Assembly: GCA_020832545.1 (NCBI GenBank)
Contig: JAFIEK010000009.1
Coordinates: forward strand, 56,421-120,420
Source of the DNA: Pararhodobacter sp.
GTDB lineage: Bacteria; Pseudomonadota; Alphaproteobacteria; Rhodobacterales; Rhodobacteraceae
DNA: 64,000 nucleotides
Reading direction: 5' to 3'
The notes beneath the pieces were generated by a model, which did no database searches, was not told the DNA's origin, and was given only the letters and a program-made list of their open reading frames with translations. Numbering within the stretch: the first letter of the stretch is position 1; every line of letters starts with the position of its first letter. Below, piece after piece: positions 53,875 through 64,000 of this stretch. Both the position numbers and the translations under genes were made by a program.

Positions 53875-54417
53875 GCTGCTCACCAATTCCTCATACTGCT
53901 CGACGATCCAGTTGGGCGCGTTTTCTGGCATCGCATCGGCGATCGAGGCCTGGATGCGGCCAAAGACGTCTGCTGAACGGCTGTTGTCAACCATCTCGAC
54001 ACTGCCTGGCGGTACCGCACGCTCAAACACCATGAGTGCCACTGCCACCAGAATGATCCCGCGCAGCACGCCAAAGAAAAAGCCCAGGCCCTGATCGATC
54101 CCACCCAGCGCAGAGTTGCGGATCAGCCCGGAAAAGATCGGTGTGAACAGCGCCACCACCACAAGAACAATGGCAAACACGGCCGCAAAGGCCGCGATGA
54201 TCGTCAACTCGCAACTGTCGCCCAGAATGCTGCCCAGATAAGGGATCTCGCGCATCAGGGGTTCGGCGACCGGGGCCAGCACAAAGGCCAGCACCGCCGC
54301 TGCGACCCAACCCAGAATGGCCAGCGTCTCGCGGACCAGACCGCGCGAATAGGCCAGTATGGCGGAAACCACGATGACCAGCGCGACCACGCCGTCCACG
54401 AGGGTGAAGGCATCCAT
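53854..54417 (-). CDS. cvpA: CvpA family membrane protein
   Basis: A 187-residue protein with four predicted helices (VVALVIVVSAILAY, ETLAILGWVAAAVLAFVLA, LTIIAAFAAVFAIVLVVVALF, FFFGVLRGIILVAVALMVF) and a soluble C terminus of about 45 residues. CvpA is linked to envelope stress and, in E. coli, colicin V production; it lies before purF in many bacteria, as here (116-base gap). Confidence 0.9.
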   Translation of the reverse strand: MDAFTLVDGVVALVIVVSAILAYSRGLVRETLAILGWVAAAVLAFVLAPVAEPLMREIPYLGSILGDSCELTIIAAFAAVFAIVLVVVALFTPIFSGLIRNSALGGIDQGLGFFFGVLRGIILVAVALMVFERAVPPGSVEMVDNSRSADVFGRIQASIADAMPENAPNWIVEQYEELVSSCAERRG

Positions 54418-54437
54418 GCGTTTACTCTCCTCTGGCG

Positions 54438-55796
54438 CTATCCTGCGCCGAAAACTTCGCCCACAAAACCGGTCAGATCGTCAAACGCGCGCAGGTCGAT
54501 CCCGGTTTCACCGCCCTGTTTGCCGCCCGCAGGAAGCATGGCGCTGGTGAAACCAAGTTTTTTCGCTTCTTTCAACCTGTTTTCCGACTGACTCACCGGC
54601 CTGAGCGCGCCTGACAGCGAGATTTCTCCGAAAACCACGGTTTCCGGCGCAATCGCCACATCTTCACGCGCGCTCAAAAGTGCGGCAGCTACCGCCAGAT
54701 CGGCGGCGGGTTCATTCACCTTCATCCCGCCAGCCACATTCAGGAACACATCCAGCCCGGTAAAGGGAATGGCGCAGCGCGCCTCAAGCACGGCGAGGAT
54801 GGTCGACAGCCGCCCGCTGTCCAGTCCGACCACCGTGCGGCGCGGCATCGACAGGGTAGAGGGGGCGACCAGCGCCTGAATTTCGGTCAGCATGGGGCGC
54901 GTGCCCTCGATCCCGGCAAACACCACCGATCCGGGCGCAGGTCGGCCCCGCTCAGACAAAAACAGCGCTGAGGGGTTCGCGACCTCTGCCAGGCCCGCGC
55001 CGGTCATCTCGAATACACCGATCTCATCTGCCGGGCCGAAGCGGTTCTTGACTGCGCGCAGGATGCGGAACTGGTGGCCGCGCTCGCCCTCGAAATAAAG
55101 CACGCAATCGACCATGTGTTCGACCACGCGCGGCCCGGCAATCTGGCCTTCCTTGGTGACATGACCCACCAGAACCACCGACACACCGCGCTTTTTGGCA
55201 AAACTGACCAGTTCGTGGGCCGAGGCCCGGACCTGCGCCACCGAGCCGGGCGCGCTTTCCACGCTGTCCAGCCACATTGTCTGGATCGAATCGATCACCA
55301 CCAGATCAGGGCGTTCCGCGTCCAGCGTGGTCAGGATGTCGCGCAAGCCGGTCTCGGCGGCCAGCCGGACCGGCGCATCGCCCAGCCCCAGCCGCCGGGC
55401 GCGCATGCGCACCTGTGCCGCAGCCTCTTCGCCGGAAATATAGAGGCAGTTCAACCCGGCATTCGCGAAGGCCGCCACCGCCTGTAACAAAAGTGTCGAT
55501 TTGCCGATGCCGGGGTCACCGCCCACCAGAATTGCCGAAGCCTCTACCAGCCCGCCGCCCAGCACCCGGTCGAACTCGGCAATGCCTGACAGCGCGCGCT
55601 GCGGTGGGGTTTCCTGGGTCTGAAGGGTGCTCAGCTCAATCACCCGCCCGCGCGCGCCCGGGCTGCGCGGTCCGGCGGCAAGGGGGGCCTCTTCGATAAT
55701 GCTGTTCCACGCACCACAGGCCTCGCAACGGCCCATCCATTTGCGGTGGCGCGCACCGCATTCGGTACAGGTGAACTGGGGCTGTGCTTTGGCCAT
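54438..55796 (-). CDS. radA: DNA repair protein RadA
   Basis: A 452-residue RecA-like branch-migration helicase. An N-terminal zinc ribbon (CTECGARHRKWMGRCEACG), Walker A GGDPGIGKSTLL, the RadA motif KNRFG (AVKNRFGPADEIGVF) and a Lon-like C-terminal domain (KVNEPAADLAVAAALLSARED) are present. ATG 55796 chosen over 55817 (AAGG upstream). First gene of radA-cvpA-purF; 20 bases to cvpA. Confidence 0.95.
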   Translation of the reverse strand: MAKAQPQFTCTECGARHRKWMGRCEACGAWNSIIEEAPLAAGPRSPGARGRVIELSTLQTQETPPQRALSGIAEFDRVLGGGLVEASAILVGGDPGIGKSTLLLQAVAAFANAGLNCLYISGEEAAAQVRMRARRLGLGDAPVRLAAETGLRDILTTLDAERPDLVVIDSIQTMWLDSVESAPGSVAQVRASAHELVSFAKKRGVSVVLVGHVTKEGQIAGPRVVEHMVDCVLYFEGERGHQFRILRAVKNRFGPADEIGVFEMTGAGLAEVANPSALFLSERGRPAPGSVVFAGIEGTRPMLTEIQALVAPSTLSMPRRTVVGLDSGRLSTILAVLEARCAIPFTGLDVFLNVAGGMKVNEPAADLAVAAALLSAREDVAIAPETVVFGEISLSGALRPVSQSENRLKEAKKLGFTSAMLPAGGKQGGETGIDLRAFDDLTGFVGEVFGAG

Positions 55797-55872
55797 GCCA
55801 GCCTTATCCCCTGCCACGCCGGGCGGTGCAAGCGCGGTTCAGAACCAAGCGCCAGACCACGCAGAAACGAAA

Positions 55873-55896
55873 ACACCCCCCGTCACCGGGGGGTGT
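55873..55896 (-). terminator. Intrinsic terminator of tig
   Basis: A perfect 10-bp stem (ACACCCCCCG / CGGGGGGTGT) with a 4-base loop, followed on the minus strand by TTTCGTTTC; 28 bases after the tig stop. Confidence 0.8.
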
Positions 55897-55924
55897 GAAA
55901 GTGTCACGAGACCCTGTCTTGCGA

Positions 55925-57256
55925 TCAGGCTTCGTCTTCCAGCGATTCGATGGCCGCTTGCAGATCGTCTTTCGATGCGTCTTTCTCGTTCACCTCGATC
56001 TTGCCGAAGATCAGGTCGACAACCTTGTCTTCAAAGATTGGCGCACGCAGTTGCTGCTGCATCTGCGGGTTCTTCTGCACGAATTCAAAGAACTCGCGCT
56101 CTTGCCCCGGATACTGCCGCGCCTGCCCCAGAACGGCCTGGGTCATTTCGGCATCCGTCACCTCAACCTCGGCCTTGCGGCCCACTTCAGCCAGCAGAAG
56201 GCCCAGCTTCACGCGGCGAACCGCCAGTTTGCGGTGCTCGTCGGTGGCTTCGATCTCTGGGTGATCATGGCCCTGAACCTCAGGGTGCTCATCATGCCAA
56301 AGCTGGTGGGCAATCTGCCCCGCCTCGGCATCGACCAGACTGGGCGGCAAGTCAAAGTCGATCTTCTCGTCCAGCAGATCCAGCAACCGGCGCTTCATGA
56401 CCGCACGCGCGGCCTGCGCGTATTCGGCTTCCAGCCGCTCGCCGATCTGGGTTTTCAGCGCCTCAAGGCTATCGGCCCCGTAGTTCTTGGCCATCTCATC
56501 GTCGATCGTGGCGGCTTCGGGTGCTTTCACTTCCTTGACGGTACAGGCAAACACCGCTTCCTTGCCGGCCAGATGGGCCGCACCGTATTCCTCAGGGAAG
56601 GTCACGGTGACATCGCGCGATTCGCCGGCTTTCACGCCGACCATCTGCTCTTCGAAGCCGGGAATGAACTGGCCAGAGCCCAGAACCAGAGCGAAATCGG
56701 TGGCCGCTCCGCCCTCGAACTCTTCGCCATCGACGCTGCCGGTGAAATCGAACACGATCTGATCGCCGTCTTCCGCCGCACCGTCCTTGGCGGCGAAGGA
56801 TTGCGAGGATTTCGCCAGATTTTCCAGCGCCTCAGTCACCGCGGCCTCATCAGCCTTGACCACCAGACGATCCAGCGTGAAGCCGCTGAAATCCGGTTCA
56901 TCGAACGTCGGCAGCGCCTCGTAGGTCATCTCGACGATGACATCGTCACCCTCTTTCCAGTCCTCACCGGCTTTCATTTCGACCTTGGGCTGCATCGCCG
57001 GGCGGTCGCCGGTGGCTTCGAAATGCTCCTGCATCGCGCCATCGACCGATTCCTGCATAGCCTCGCCCAGCACGCGCTGGCCGAACTGCTTTTTCAGCAT
57101 GGCCATCGGCACCTTGCCCTTGCGAAAGCCCTTCATCTCGACTTCGGGCTGCGCCTCGACGAGCTTTTCATTCACTTTCGCGTCAAGCTCGGCGGCGCTC
57201 ACAGTGATTGTGTAGCCGCGCTTGAGGCCGTCATTCAGGGTCTCGGTGACCTGCAT
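55925..57256 (-). CDS. tig: Trigger factor
   Basis: A 443-residue ribosome-associated chaperone and peptidyl-prolyl isomerase. The ribosome-binding N terminus has the signature GFRKGKVP, followed by the FKBP domain ([20 protein letters not shown]) and a helical C-terminal domain. The gene starts at 57256 (AAGGGAAG upstream); the longer frame to 57421 would run across the tRNA gene and is rejected. Confidence 0.95.
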   Translation of the reverse strand: MQVTETLNDGLKRGYTITVSAAELDAKVNEKLVEAQPEVEMKGFRKGKVPMAMLKKQFGQRVLGEAMQESVDGAMQEHFEATGDRPAMQPKVEMKAGEDWKEGDDVIVEMTYEALPTFDEPDFSGFTLDRLVVKADEAAVTEALENLAKSSQSFAAKDGAAEDGDQIVFDFTGSVDGEEFEGGAATDFALVLGSGQFIPGFEEQMVGVKAGESRDVTVTFPEEYGAAHLAGKEAVFACTVKEVKAPEAATIDDEMAKNYGADSLEALKTQIGERLEAEYAQAARAVMKRRLLDLLDEKIDFDLPPSLVDAEAGQIAHQLWHDEHPEVQGHDHPEIEATDEHRKLAVRRVKLGLLLAEVGRKAEVEVTDAEMTQAVLGQARQYPGQEREFFEFVQKNPQMQQQLRAPIFEDKVVDLIFGKIEVNEKDASKDDLQAAIESLEDEA

Positions 57257-57278
57257 CTTGTCTTCCCTTTGTTTCACC

Positions 57279-57363
57279 TGGTGCGGGTGGAGGGACTTGA
57301 ACCCCCACGCCTTGCGGCGCCAGAACCTAAATCTGGTGCGTCTGCCAATTTCGCCACACCCGC
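57279..57363 (-). tRNA. tRNA-Leu (anticodon UAG)
   Basis: An 85-base class II tRNA. Acceptor stem GCGGGTG pairs with CACCCGC; the anticodon stem CCAGA/TCTGG encloses TTTAGGT, giving anticodon UAG; a variable arm (CGCCGCAAGGCG) and the T arm GGGGGTTCAAGTCCCTCC-like region follow; CCA is encoded. It lies 22 bases upstream of tig. Confidence 0.95.
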
Positions 57364-57532
57364 CAATACCATGCCCGGCCCTTCCCCAAGGAAAGTGCCG
57401 AAATCGCGCGCCTTCTAGCAAGAAGCACGCCCCGATGCGAGAGGAAATCGCCGTACAAATGCGGGAAAGGTGCCAAAATTAGGCCATGAATGACGCGCAG
57501 ATGTTAATCATTGCCAAGCAAGAGCGAGTCCA

Positions 57533-58093
57533 ATGCCCGAACTATTGCAAATCCACTCTGGCGCCATTCCCGTCGTGCACCAGCGCGAGCGCCCCACAGG
57601 CTTCCTGGAGGGCACGCTGATCCGCACCGCCGAGGGCGACCGGCCGGTGGAGTATCTGCTGGCCGGCGACCGTATCGAGACACGCGACAATGGCACCTGT
57701 GAGTTGCGCGGCACCAGTACGCTGGTGGCCTGCGATATCGATGTTGTGGCGTTCCTGCCCAACACTGAAAGCGACGCTGACACCGAAGCCGAGCCGCTGC
57801 TGGTCGTTCCGGCCATGCAGCAGGTCGCGGTGGACGACTGGCGCGCCAAGGTCGTCTATGAGCAATCCTCGCTGGCCACGCCAGCCGGGTCGCTGGTCGA
57901 CGGGGTGCGCGTCATGCGCGAGAAACGCAAACTTGTGCGCCTGTTCCGGCTTCATTTTGACAGCCCGCAGATGGTGGCGAGCAACGGTTTTTATCTCTCC
58001 AGCGAGAAAACCCGTGCACCGCAGCCGTTCAGTGGCTTCGATGAAGAGCTGATCGACGAAGAGGCCACGCCCCCGCGCAACCGGATGCACTGA
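57533..58093 (+). CDS. Hint-domain protein
   Basis: A 186-residue protein with a Hint (hedgehog/intein) fold over about residues 22-165: GFLEGTLIRTAEGDRPVEYL, AGDRIETRDNG and a late NGFYLSSEKT. In this family the splicing cysteine is usually lost; here GTLIRT replaces the C-L-T start, so protein splicing is unlikely. No signal peptide. Such proteins are common in Rhodobacteraceae; function unknown. Confidence 0.75.
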   Translation: MPELLQIHSGAIPVVHQRERPTGFLEGTLIRTAEGDRPVEYLLAGDRIETRDNGTCELRGTSTLVACDIDVVAFLPNTESDADTEAEPLLVVPAMQQVAVDDWRAKVVYEQSSLATPAGSLVDGVRVMREKRKLVRLFRLHFDSPQMVASNGFYLSSEKTRAPQPFSGFDEELIDEEATPPRNRMH

Positions 58094-58151
58094 GCCAATA
58101 CCGGGCCAGCACTCAGGGTCAGAATTTCGGGCCAGCGCCGCGACTGATCCT

Positions 58152-60225
<2,074 letters not shown>

Positions 60226-60259
60226 ACCAACGTTCATTACCACTATCAGGGGAACCAAC

Positions 60260-61666
60260 ATGAGTGTCGAAACGATCCTCAACATGATCAAGGATGAAGG
60301 GGTCGAATATGTCGACATCCGCTTCACCGATCCGCGCGGCAGGCTTCAGCATGTGACAGTGATTGCTGATCTGGTCGATGCCGACTTTCTGGAAGAAGGC
60401 TTCATGTTCGACGGTTCGTCGATCTCTGGCTGGAAGTCGATCGATCAGTCCGACATGAAACTGATGGCGGACGGCGACAGCGCCTATATTGACCCGTTCT
60501 ATGCCGAAAAGACCCTGTGTCTGCATTGCAACGTGGTCGAGCCGGACACCAATGAGCCCTATTCGCGCGACCCTCGCGGCACTGCTGTGAAGGCCGAAGC
60601 CTATCTGAAATCGACCGGCATCGGCGATGTCGCCTATTTCGGCCCCGAGGCTGAATTCTTCCTGTTCGAAGATGTGCGCTATTCGACCACCCCTAACAAG
60701 GTGGCCTTCGAGATCGACGCCACCGCCGCTGCCTGGAACACGGACGCCGATTTTGAAAGCGGCAACCTGGGCCACCGTGCGGGCCACAAGGGTGGCTACT
60801 TCCCGGTGAACCCGGTTGATGACGGTCAGGACATCCGCTCGGAAATGCTGTCCACCATGAAGGCGATGGGCATGAAGGTGGACAAGCACCACCACGAGGT
60901 TGCCTCGTGCCAGCACGAACTGGGCCTGATCTTCGGCGCGCTGACAGAGCAGGCCGACAACATCCAGAAATACAAATACGTCATCCACAACGTCGCCGCC
61001 GCCTATGGCCGCTCAGCCACCTTCATGCCTAAGCCCATGAAGGGCGACAACGGCTCGGGGATGCATGTGAACATGTCGATCTGGAAAGACGGCAAGCCGC
61101 TCTTTGCAGGCGACAAGTACGCCGACCTCAGCCAGGAAGCCCTGTGGTTCATCGGTGGTATCCTCAAGCATGCCAAGTCGCTGAACGCCTTCACCAACCC
61201 GGCGACCAACAGCTACAAGCGCCTTGTTCCGGGCTTTGAAGCGCCAGTTCTGCGCGCCTATTCGGCCCGCAACCGCTCTGGCTGTGTGCGTATCCCATGG
61301 ACCGAATCGCCCAAGGCCAAGCGCGTCGAGGCCCGCTTCCCCGATCCCGCAGCCAACCCGTATCTGGCCTTCTCGGCCCTGCTGATGGCTGGCCTTGACG
61401 GGATCAAGAACAAGATCGATCCGGGCCCGGCATCGGACAAAGATCTCTATGATCTGCCGCCCGAAGAGCTGGCTGAAATCCCCACCGTTTGCGGCTCTCT
61501 GCGTGAAGCGCTGGAATCGCTGACCGATGACCACGATTTCCTGCTGGCCGGGGATGTCTTCACCAAGGATCAGCTTGACGGCTATCTGGCGCTGAAGTGG
61601 GAAGAGGTTTACGCCTACGAACACACGCCGCATCCGATCGAATATCAGCTCTACTACAGCTGCTGA
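60260..61666 (+). CDS. glnA: Glutamine synthetase type I
   Basis: A 468-residue GSI-beta enzyme. [19 protein letters not shown], the ATP site [26 protein letters not shown] and the adenylylation tyrosine in [14 protein letters not shown] are visible, indicating PII/GlnE control. GGGGA precedes the ATG. An intrinsic terminator follows. Confidence 0.97.
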   Translation: MSVETILNMIKDEGVEYVDIRFTDPRGRLQHVTVIADLVDADFLEEGFMFDGSSISGWKSIDQSDMKLMADGDSAYIDPFYAEKTLCLHCNVVEPDTNEPYSRDPRGTAVKAEAYLKSTGIGDVAYFGPEAEFFLFEDVRYSTTPNKVAFEIDATAAAWNTDADFESGNLGHRAGHKGGYFPVNPVDDGQDIRSEMLSTMKAMGMKVDKHHHEVASCQHELGLIFGALTEQADNIQKYKYVIHNVAAAYGRSATFMPKPMKGDNGSGMHVNMSIWKDGKPLFAGDKYADLSQEALWFIGGILKHAKSLNAFTNPATNSYKRLVPGFEAPVLRAYSARNRSGCVRIPWTESPKAKRVEARFPDPAANPYLAFSALLMAGLDGIKNKIDPGPASDKDLYDLPPEELAEIPTVCGSLREALESLTDDHDFLLAGDVFTKDQLDGYLALKWEEVYAYEHTPHPIEYQLYYSC

Positions 61667-61683
61667 TACGTTGAGACCATTTT

Positions 61684-61716
61684 GCCCCCGTGCCGGTCCC
61701 GGCGCGGGGGCTTTTT
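61684..61716 (+). terminator. Intrinsic terminator of glnA
   Basis: GCCCCCG pairs with CGGGGGC (with an inner GCCGG/CGGC extension) and is followed by five T residues, 17 bases after the stop. Confidence 0.9.
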
Positions 61717-61756
61717 GTTGCGCGTCCGCGAACAGACCGTTTTGCCCGCAGCCTTC

Positions 61757-61785
61757 TTGATAGTGCCACAATCGGGCAATAGATT
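61757..61785 (+). promoter_or_regulatory. Candidate promoter of the gene at 61841
   Basis: TTGATA, a 17-base spacer, TAGATT; a near-consensus sigma70 pair placed just past the glnA terminator, giving a leader of about 50 bases. Confidence 0.5.
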
Positions 61786-61840
61786 TGTCTTCAGGCGAGC
61801 AGAATTGCTTCGTACAATCAGCTTCTACAGGAAGGAAGCG

Positions 61841-62818
61841 ATGCGGGGACCAACCAGATACGCAGGGGCGATGTTCCTCTACGGGCCACAAACACGGCCC
61901 CCTGACCTGACTCTGGCGATGCAGTTCCTGATCGATGATCTGCGCTTTGACGGACGTCAGGTAGGCTGGATCGCTCTCAAGGGCAATTCCCTGCGCCTGC
62001 GGCTGGATGGTTTTGAGCTGGTGCTGGCCCATACCGAAACGTCGCTGCCCCCACAGGCATTCAATGGCGTGCTGCGCCCCCTTGCCGGTGCCGTCCCCTC
62101 CGATGCAGACGAGGCGTTTGCGGGCGCCGATCTGGCGCGCGGCAGGGTTCTGCATTCGCTGCGCCATCACCCCTTTGCCCTCAGTGTCCTGTTGCGCCCG
62201 CGCGGCCCCTCCCCCGCTTCTGACCCTGACGAGGCGCTTCTGGACATGGTGCGCGAATGTCGCGCGCTGGTTGAGCCGGTGATCGAGGCCGCGCCCCCCG
62301 CCACCGTCATCTGGCAACCCGGCGCGGTGGCGTTCACCTGCGAGGAGTTTCTTGCCAGCCGGGCCGAAACGCTGATCCTGCCCGGCGACCGCGAACATCC
62401 GGTACAACTGACGACCGACAACACCCGCCCGCGCCACCGCCCCACGCTGGACGCGGCGTTTCAGCCAGAAGCGGCCGGCGATCCCGCCCTGCTCGACGCG
62501 CCAGTCGTGCCCGCAGGGGCCGAAGCCCCGCGCGCCGATGGCGCGCGCCGCCTGCAAAGCCGCAGCGACCGCGCAGACCGCCGCTCGGCCGGGCAGTTAT
62601 TCGGCAAGGACCGTGCTGCCGCCCGCCCTGTCGCCCTGCCTCGCCTGCACCGGCAGGATGCGCGACTCATTCACGCCATGCGCGCAGGCCCCGCCCCGGA
62701 GGCTGACGCTGCAGCGCGCGCGCGCAAGCGGCGGCTCAACATCGCCCGTGTGGCCAACATCACTGCGCTGGTTGTGTGGTACTCGGTGTTGTTGCAGCCG
62801 TTCTCCAGCTGGATTTAG
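61841..62818 (+). CDS. Uncharacterised protein with C-terminal membrane anchor
   Basis: A 325-residue protein I do not recognise. No signal peptide; a soluble N-terminal half, a disordered arginine/alanine-rich region (about 210-290) and one hydrophobic helix near the C terminus (IARVANITALVVWYSVLL), so it may be tail-anchored. The start has GGAAGG 5 bases upstream. Confidence 0.7.
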   Translation: MRGPTRYAGAMFLYGPQTRPPDLTLAMQFLIDDLRFDGRQVGWIALKGNSLRLRLDGFELVLAHTETSLPPQAFNGVLRPLAGAVPSDADEAFAGADLARGRVLHSLRHHPFALSVLLRPRGPSPASDPDEALLDMVRECRALVEPVIEAAPPATVIWQPGAVAFTCEEFLASRAETLILPGDREHPVQLTTDNTRPRHRPTLDAAFQPEAAGDPALLDAPVVPAGAEAPRADGARRLQSRSDRADRRSAGQLFGKDRAAARPVALPRLHRQDARLIHAMRAGPAPEADAAARARKRRLNIARVANITALVVWYSVLLQPFSSWI

Positions 62819-62954
62819 CGCATGTTTCCGGGACGTGGGAACCGGTTTTCTGCGCTTCGAGCATGCGATATCAAGGGGTCAGAGTGGGGCGCGTGACTGC
62901 GGGTGAACGCGGCACGCTTCAGGTCGTGGGCGAAGGCACATACCGGCAGCCACG

Positions 62955-63740
62955 TCAGCCCGGGTGCGGGTGCGCGCGAAACGCGCGGTCCTCGTCAGGG
63001 CTCAGGGTGGAGCGGTGAACCAGATAGGTATGGATCGAAAACACCACCGCCCGGCTTTGCGGCAGCCGCAGCAGGCACTGGCGCTCTGATCGGATAAAGG
63101 CTTTTTCGCCGGCGGGTGCTGGCCTGATCTCGCCCTCCTGCCGGGGCTGGTAGAGCGCAGGATCAGCGTAATCGAGTGCATTGCCGCGCCACAGGGGCTG
63201 TTCGGGGCGGATCGCATCGAACAGGCGCTGCACGCGCGCGGCAATCCCGGCGTCATAGCTGGGAACCGGAACATGAATACCCAGCAAGTTGCGGCCAATC
63301 TTTTGCGACAGCGTCCAACTGGCCGGAAAGCACAGGATGGCACCGGTCAGGACATGGCTGCCATCAGGGCCGGGTTGAAGGATGCACAGATCCTCCTGCA
63401 CCAGACGGCCCAGCGTCAGAAGCGGCGCGGTGCGGTCATCGGCCACGCGGCGCCCGTCGGGGCATAGCCAGCCATCGCTTTCGCGTACGAAACCCAACTG
63501 GGGCAGGCAGTCCGCGATCATGTCATACAGCTCTCGCGCCGCGTCTTTGGCCTGGGGCAGCAGGGCATGCACCTTGTCAGGGATCGCATCGATGAGGCGC
63601 GCGCGTTCGGCCATCTGCGCACCATAGGCTTCATCAATGCGCAGCCAGTCATCCATATCCAGCGGCAGGATACCTGGCAGCCGGTTCAGGCGCGGGTCCA
63701 TCCAGACGTGAAACGGCAGACGGTGGTGCAGGATTGGCAC
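62955..63740 (-). CDS. Heme-dependent oxidative N-demethylase-like protein (DUF3445)
   Basis: A 261-residue protein with the DUF3445 / HDOD-type pattern: LPGILPLDMDDWL, VQEDLCILQP, CFPASWTLSQKIGRNLLGIHVPVP (first part CFPASWTLSQKIGRNLLG) and SERQCLLRLPQSRAVVFSIHTYL. Related proteins are the alpha subunit of heterotrimeric dimethylamine monooxygenase/N-demethylases. Partner subunits are absent in the window, so its reaction is open. Confidence 0.75.
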   Translation of the reverse strand: MPILHHRLPFHVWMDPRLNRLPGILPLDMDDWLRIDEAYGAQMAERARLIDAIPDKVHALLPQAKDAARELYDMIADCLPQLGFVRESDGWLCPDGRRVADDRTAPLLTLGRLVQEDLCILQPGPDGSHVLTGAILCFPASWTLSQKIGRNLLGIHVPVPSYDAGIAARVQRLFDAIRPEQPLWRGNALDYADPALYQPRQEGEIRPAPAGEKAFIRSERQCLLRLPQSRAVVFSIHTYLVHRSTLSPDEDRAFRAHPHPG

Positions 63741-63948
63741 GGCAGCTCTCCGGTCTTGGCGGCGCGAGACTGGATCAGCGCGCGGGCAGAGGCAAGGCCT
63801 CAGGTGACCATACCTGCCGCGTATGCGAAACCGGTGAGACCGCGATTGAGCAAGCCCGTTGCAAGCGCCTTCCGGGGCTTTGCGAGCACCAGAAAACCCG
63901 CCGGTTCCCTTTTCAGCAAGGTTGCAAGAGGTCTCGGGGGCGTAGCCC

Positions 63949-64000
<52 letters not shown>

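Noticed and set aside
55784..57418. 544-codon frame opposite trigger factor
   Set aside because: Antisense to tig and crosses the tRNA-Leu gene.
57533..58093. Hint protein as an active intein
   Set aside because: The protein is too short to hold exteins and lacks the N-terminal splicing cysteine or serine at the expected place.
61013..62557. 514-codon frame opposite glnA and the next gene
   Set aside because: Spans the glnA terminator and overlaps two genes on the other strand.

Overview
This is a GC-rich chromosomal segment of an alphaproteobacterium, most likely a member of the Rhodobacteraceae. The evidence is gene order and protein character: an Rrf2 regulator of the IscR type, aroK-aroB divergent from a xerD locus, radA-cvpA-purF, trigger factor next to a tRNA-Leu(UAG), glnB-glnA, a Hint-domain protein, and a heme-dependent oxidative N-demethylase-like protein. 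No phage, insertion sequence, CRISPR array or rRNA operon was seen. The last 50 bases are a pure G run, which looks like a contig-end artefact.

Layout. 1-28617 is mostly core metabolism and transport: a partial iscR-like gene with its promoter, an alpha/beta hydrolase, glycogen phosphorylase, preT-preA pyrimidine reductase genes with a small secreted-protein gene between them, enolase, two DMT-family exporters, cyclopropane fatty acid synthase, a Fur-family regulator, aroB-aroK, a small membrane protein plus an exported protein plus xerD, a ClC channel, a FAD-linked 2-hydroxyacid dehydrogenase, ychF, trpA, mgtE with a long leader that ends in a terminator, a DUF1236-like protein, lldD, and ubiT-ubiU-ubiV for oxygen-independent ubiquinone synthesis.

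29037-45657 is a coherent accessory catabolic locus. It is bounded on its left by a 419-base AT-rich gene-free stretch. It holds an unusual regulator (a TIM-barrel domain fused to a degenerate sigma54-type AAA+ domain and a Fis helix-turn-helix), a divergent LacI-type regulator with twin 18-bp operators between them, xylose isomerase, a sugar isomerase/epimerase, a Gfo/Idh/MocA dehydrogenase, xylulokinase, a stand-alone divergent TIM-barrel relative, a complete branched-chain-amino-acid-type ABC transporter, a bacterial pair homologous to the two halves of plant Tm-1 (UPF0261 plus a 'PEP hydrolase family' TIM barrel), and a tandem SRPBCC protein. Three genes of one TIM-barrel family in a single locus, one of them a sensor domain, suggest a pathway whose ligand is both sensed and processed by the same fold. 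The substrate cannot be read from sequence; a xylose-releasing glycoside or conjugate is one hypothesis. This is the best candidate in the window for an undescribed system.

45767-63740 returns to core genes: alaX, a large MscS-type channel, a cysteine synthase, a DadA-like oxidoreductase, purF-cvpA-radA, tig, tRNA-Leu, a Hint protein, the NAD(P)HX repair enzyme, glnB-glnA, an uncharacterised protein with a C-terminal hydrophobic segment, and the N-demethylase-like gene.

Start codons were set by hand from ribosome-binding sites, signal peptides and overlaps. All functional names rest on recognised motifs; no database search was run.
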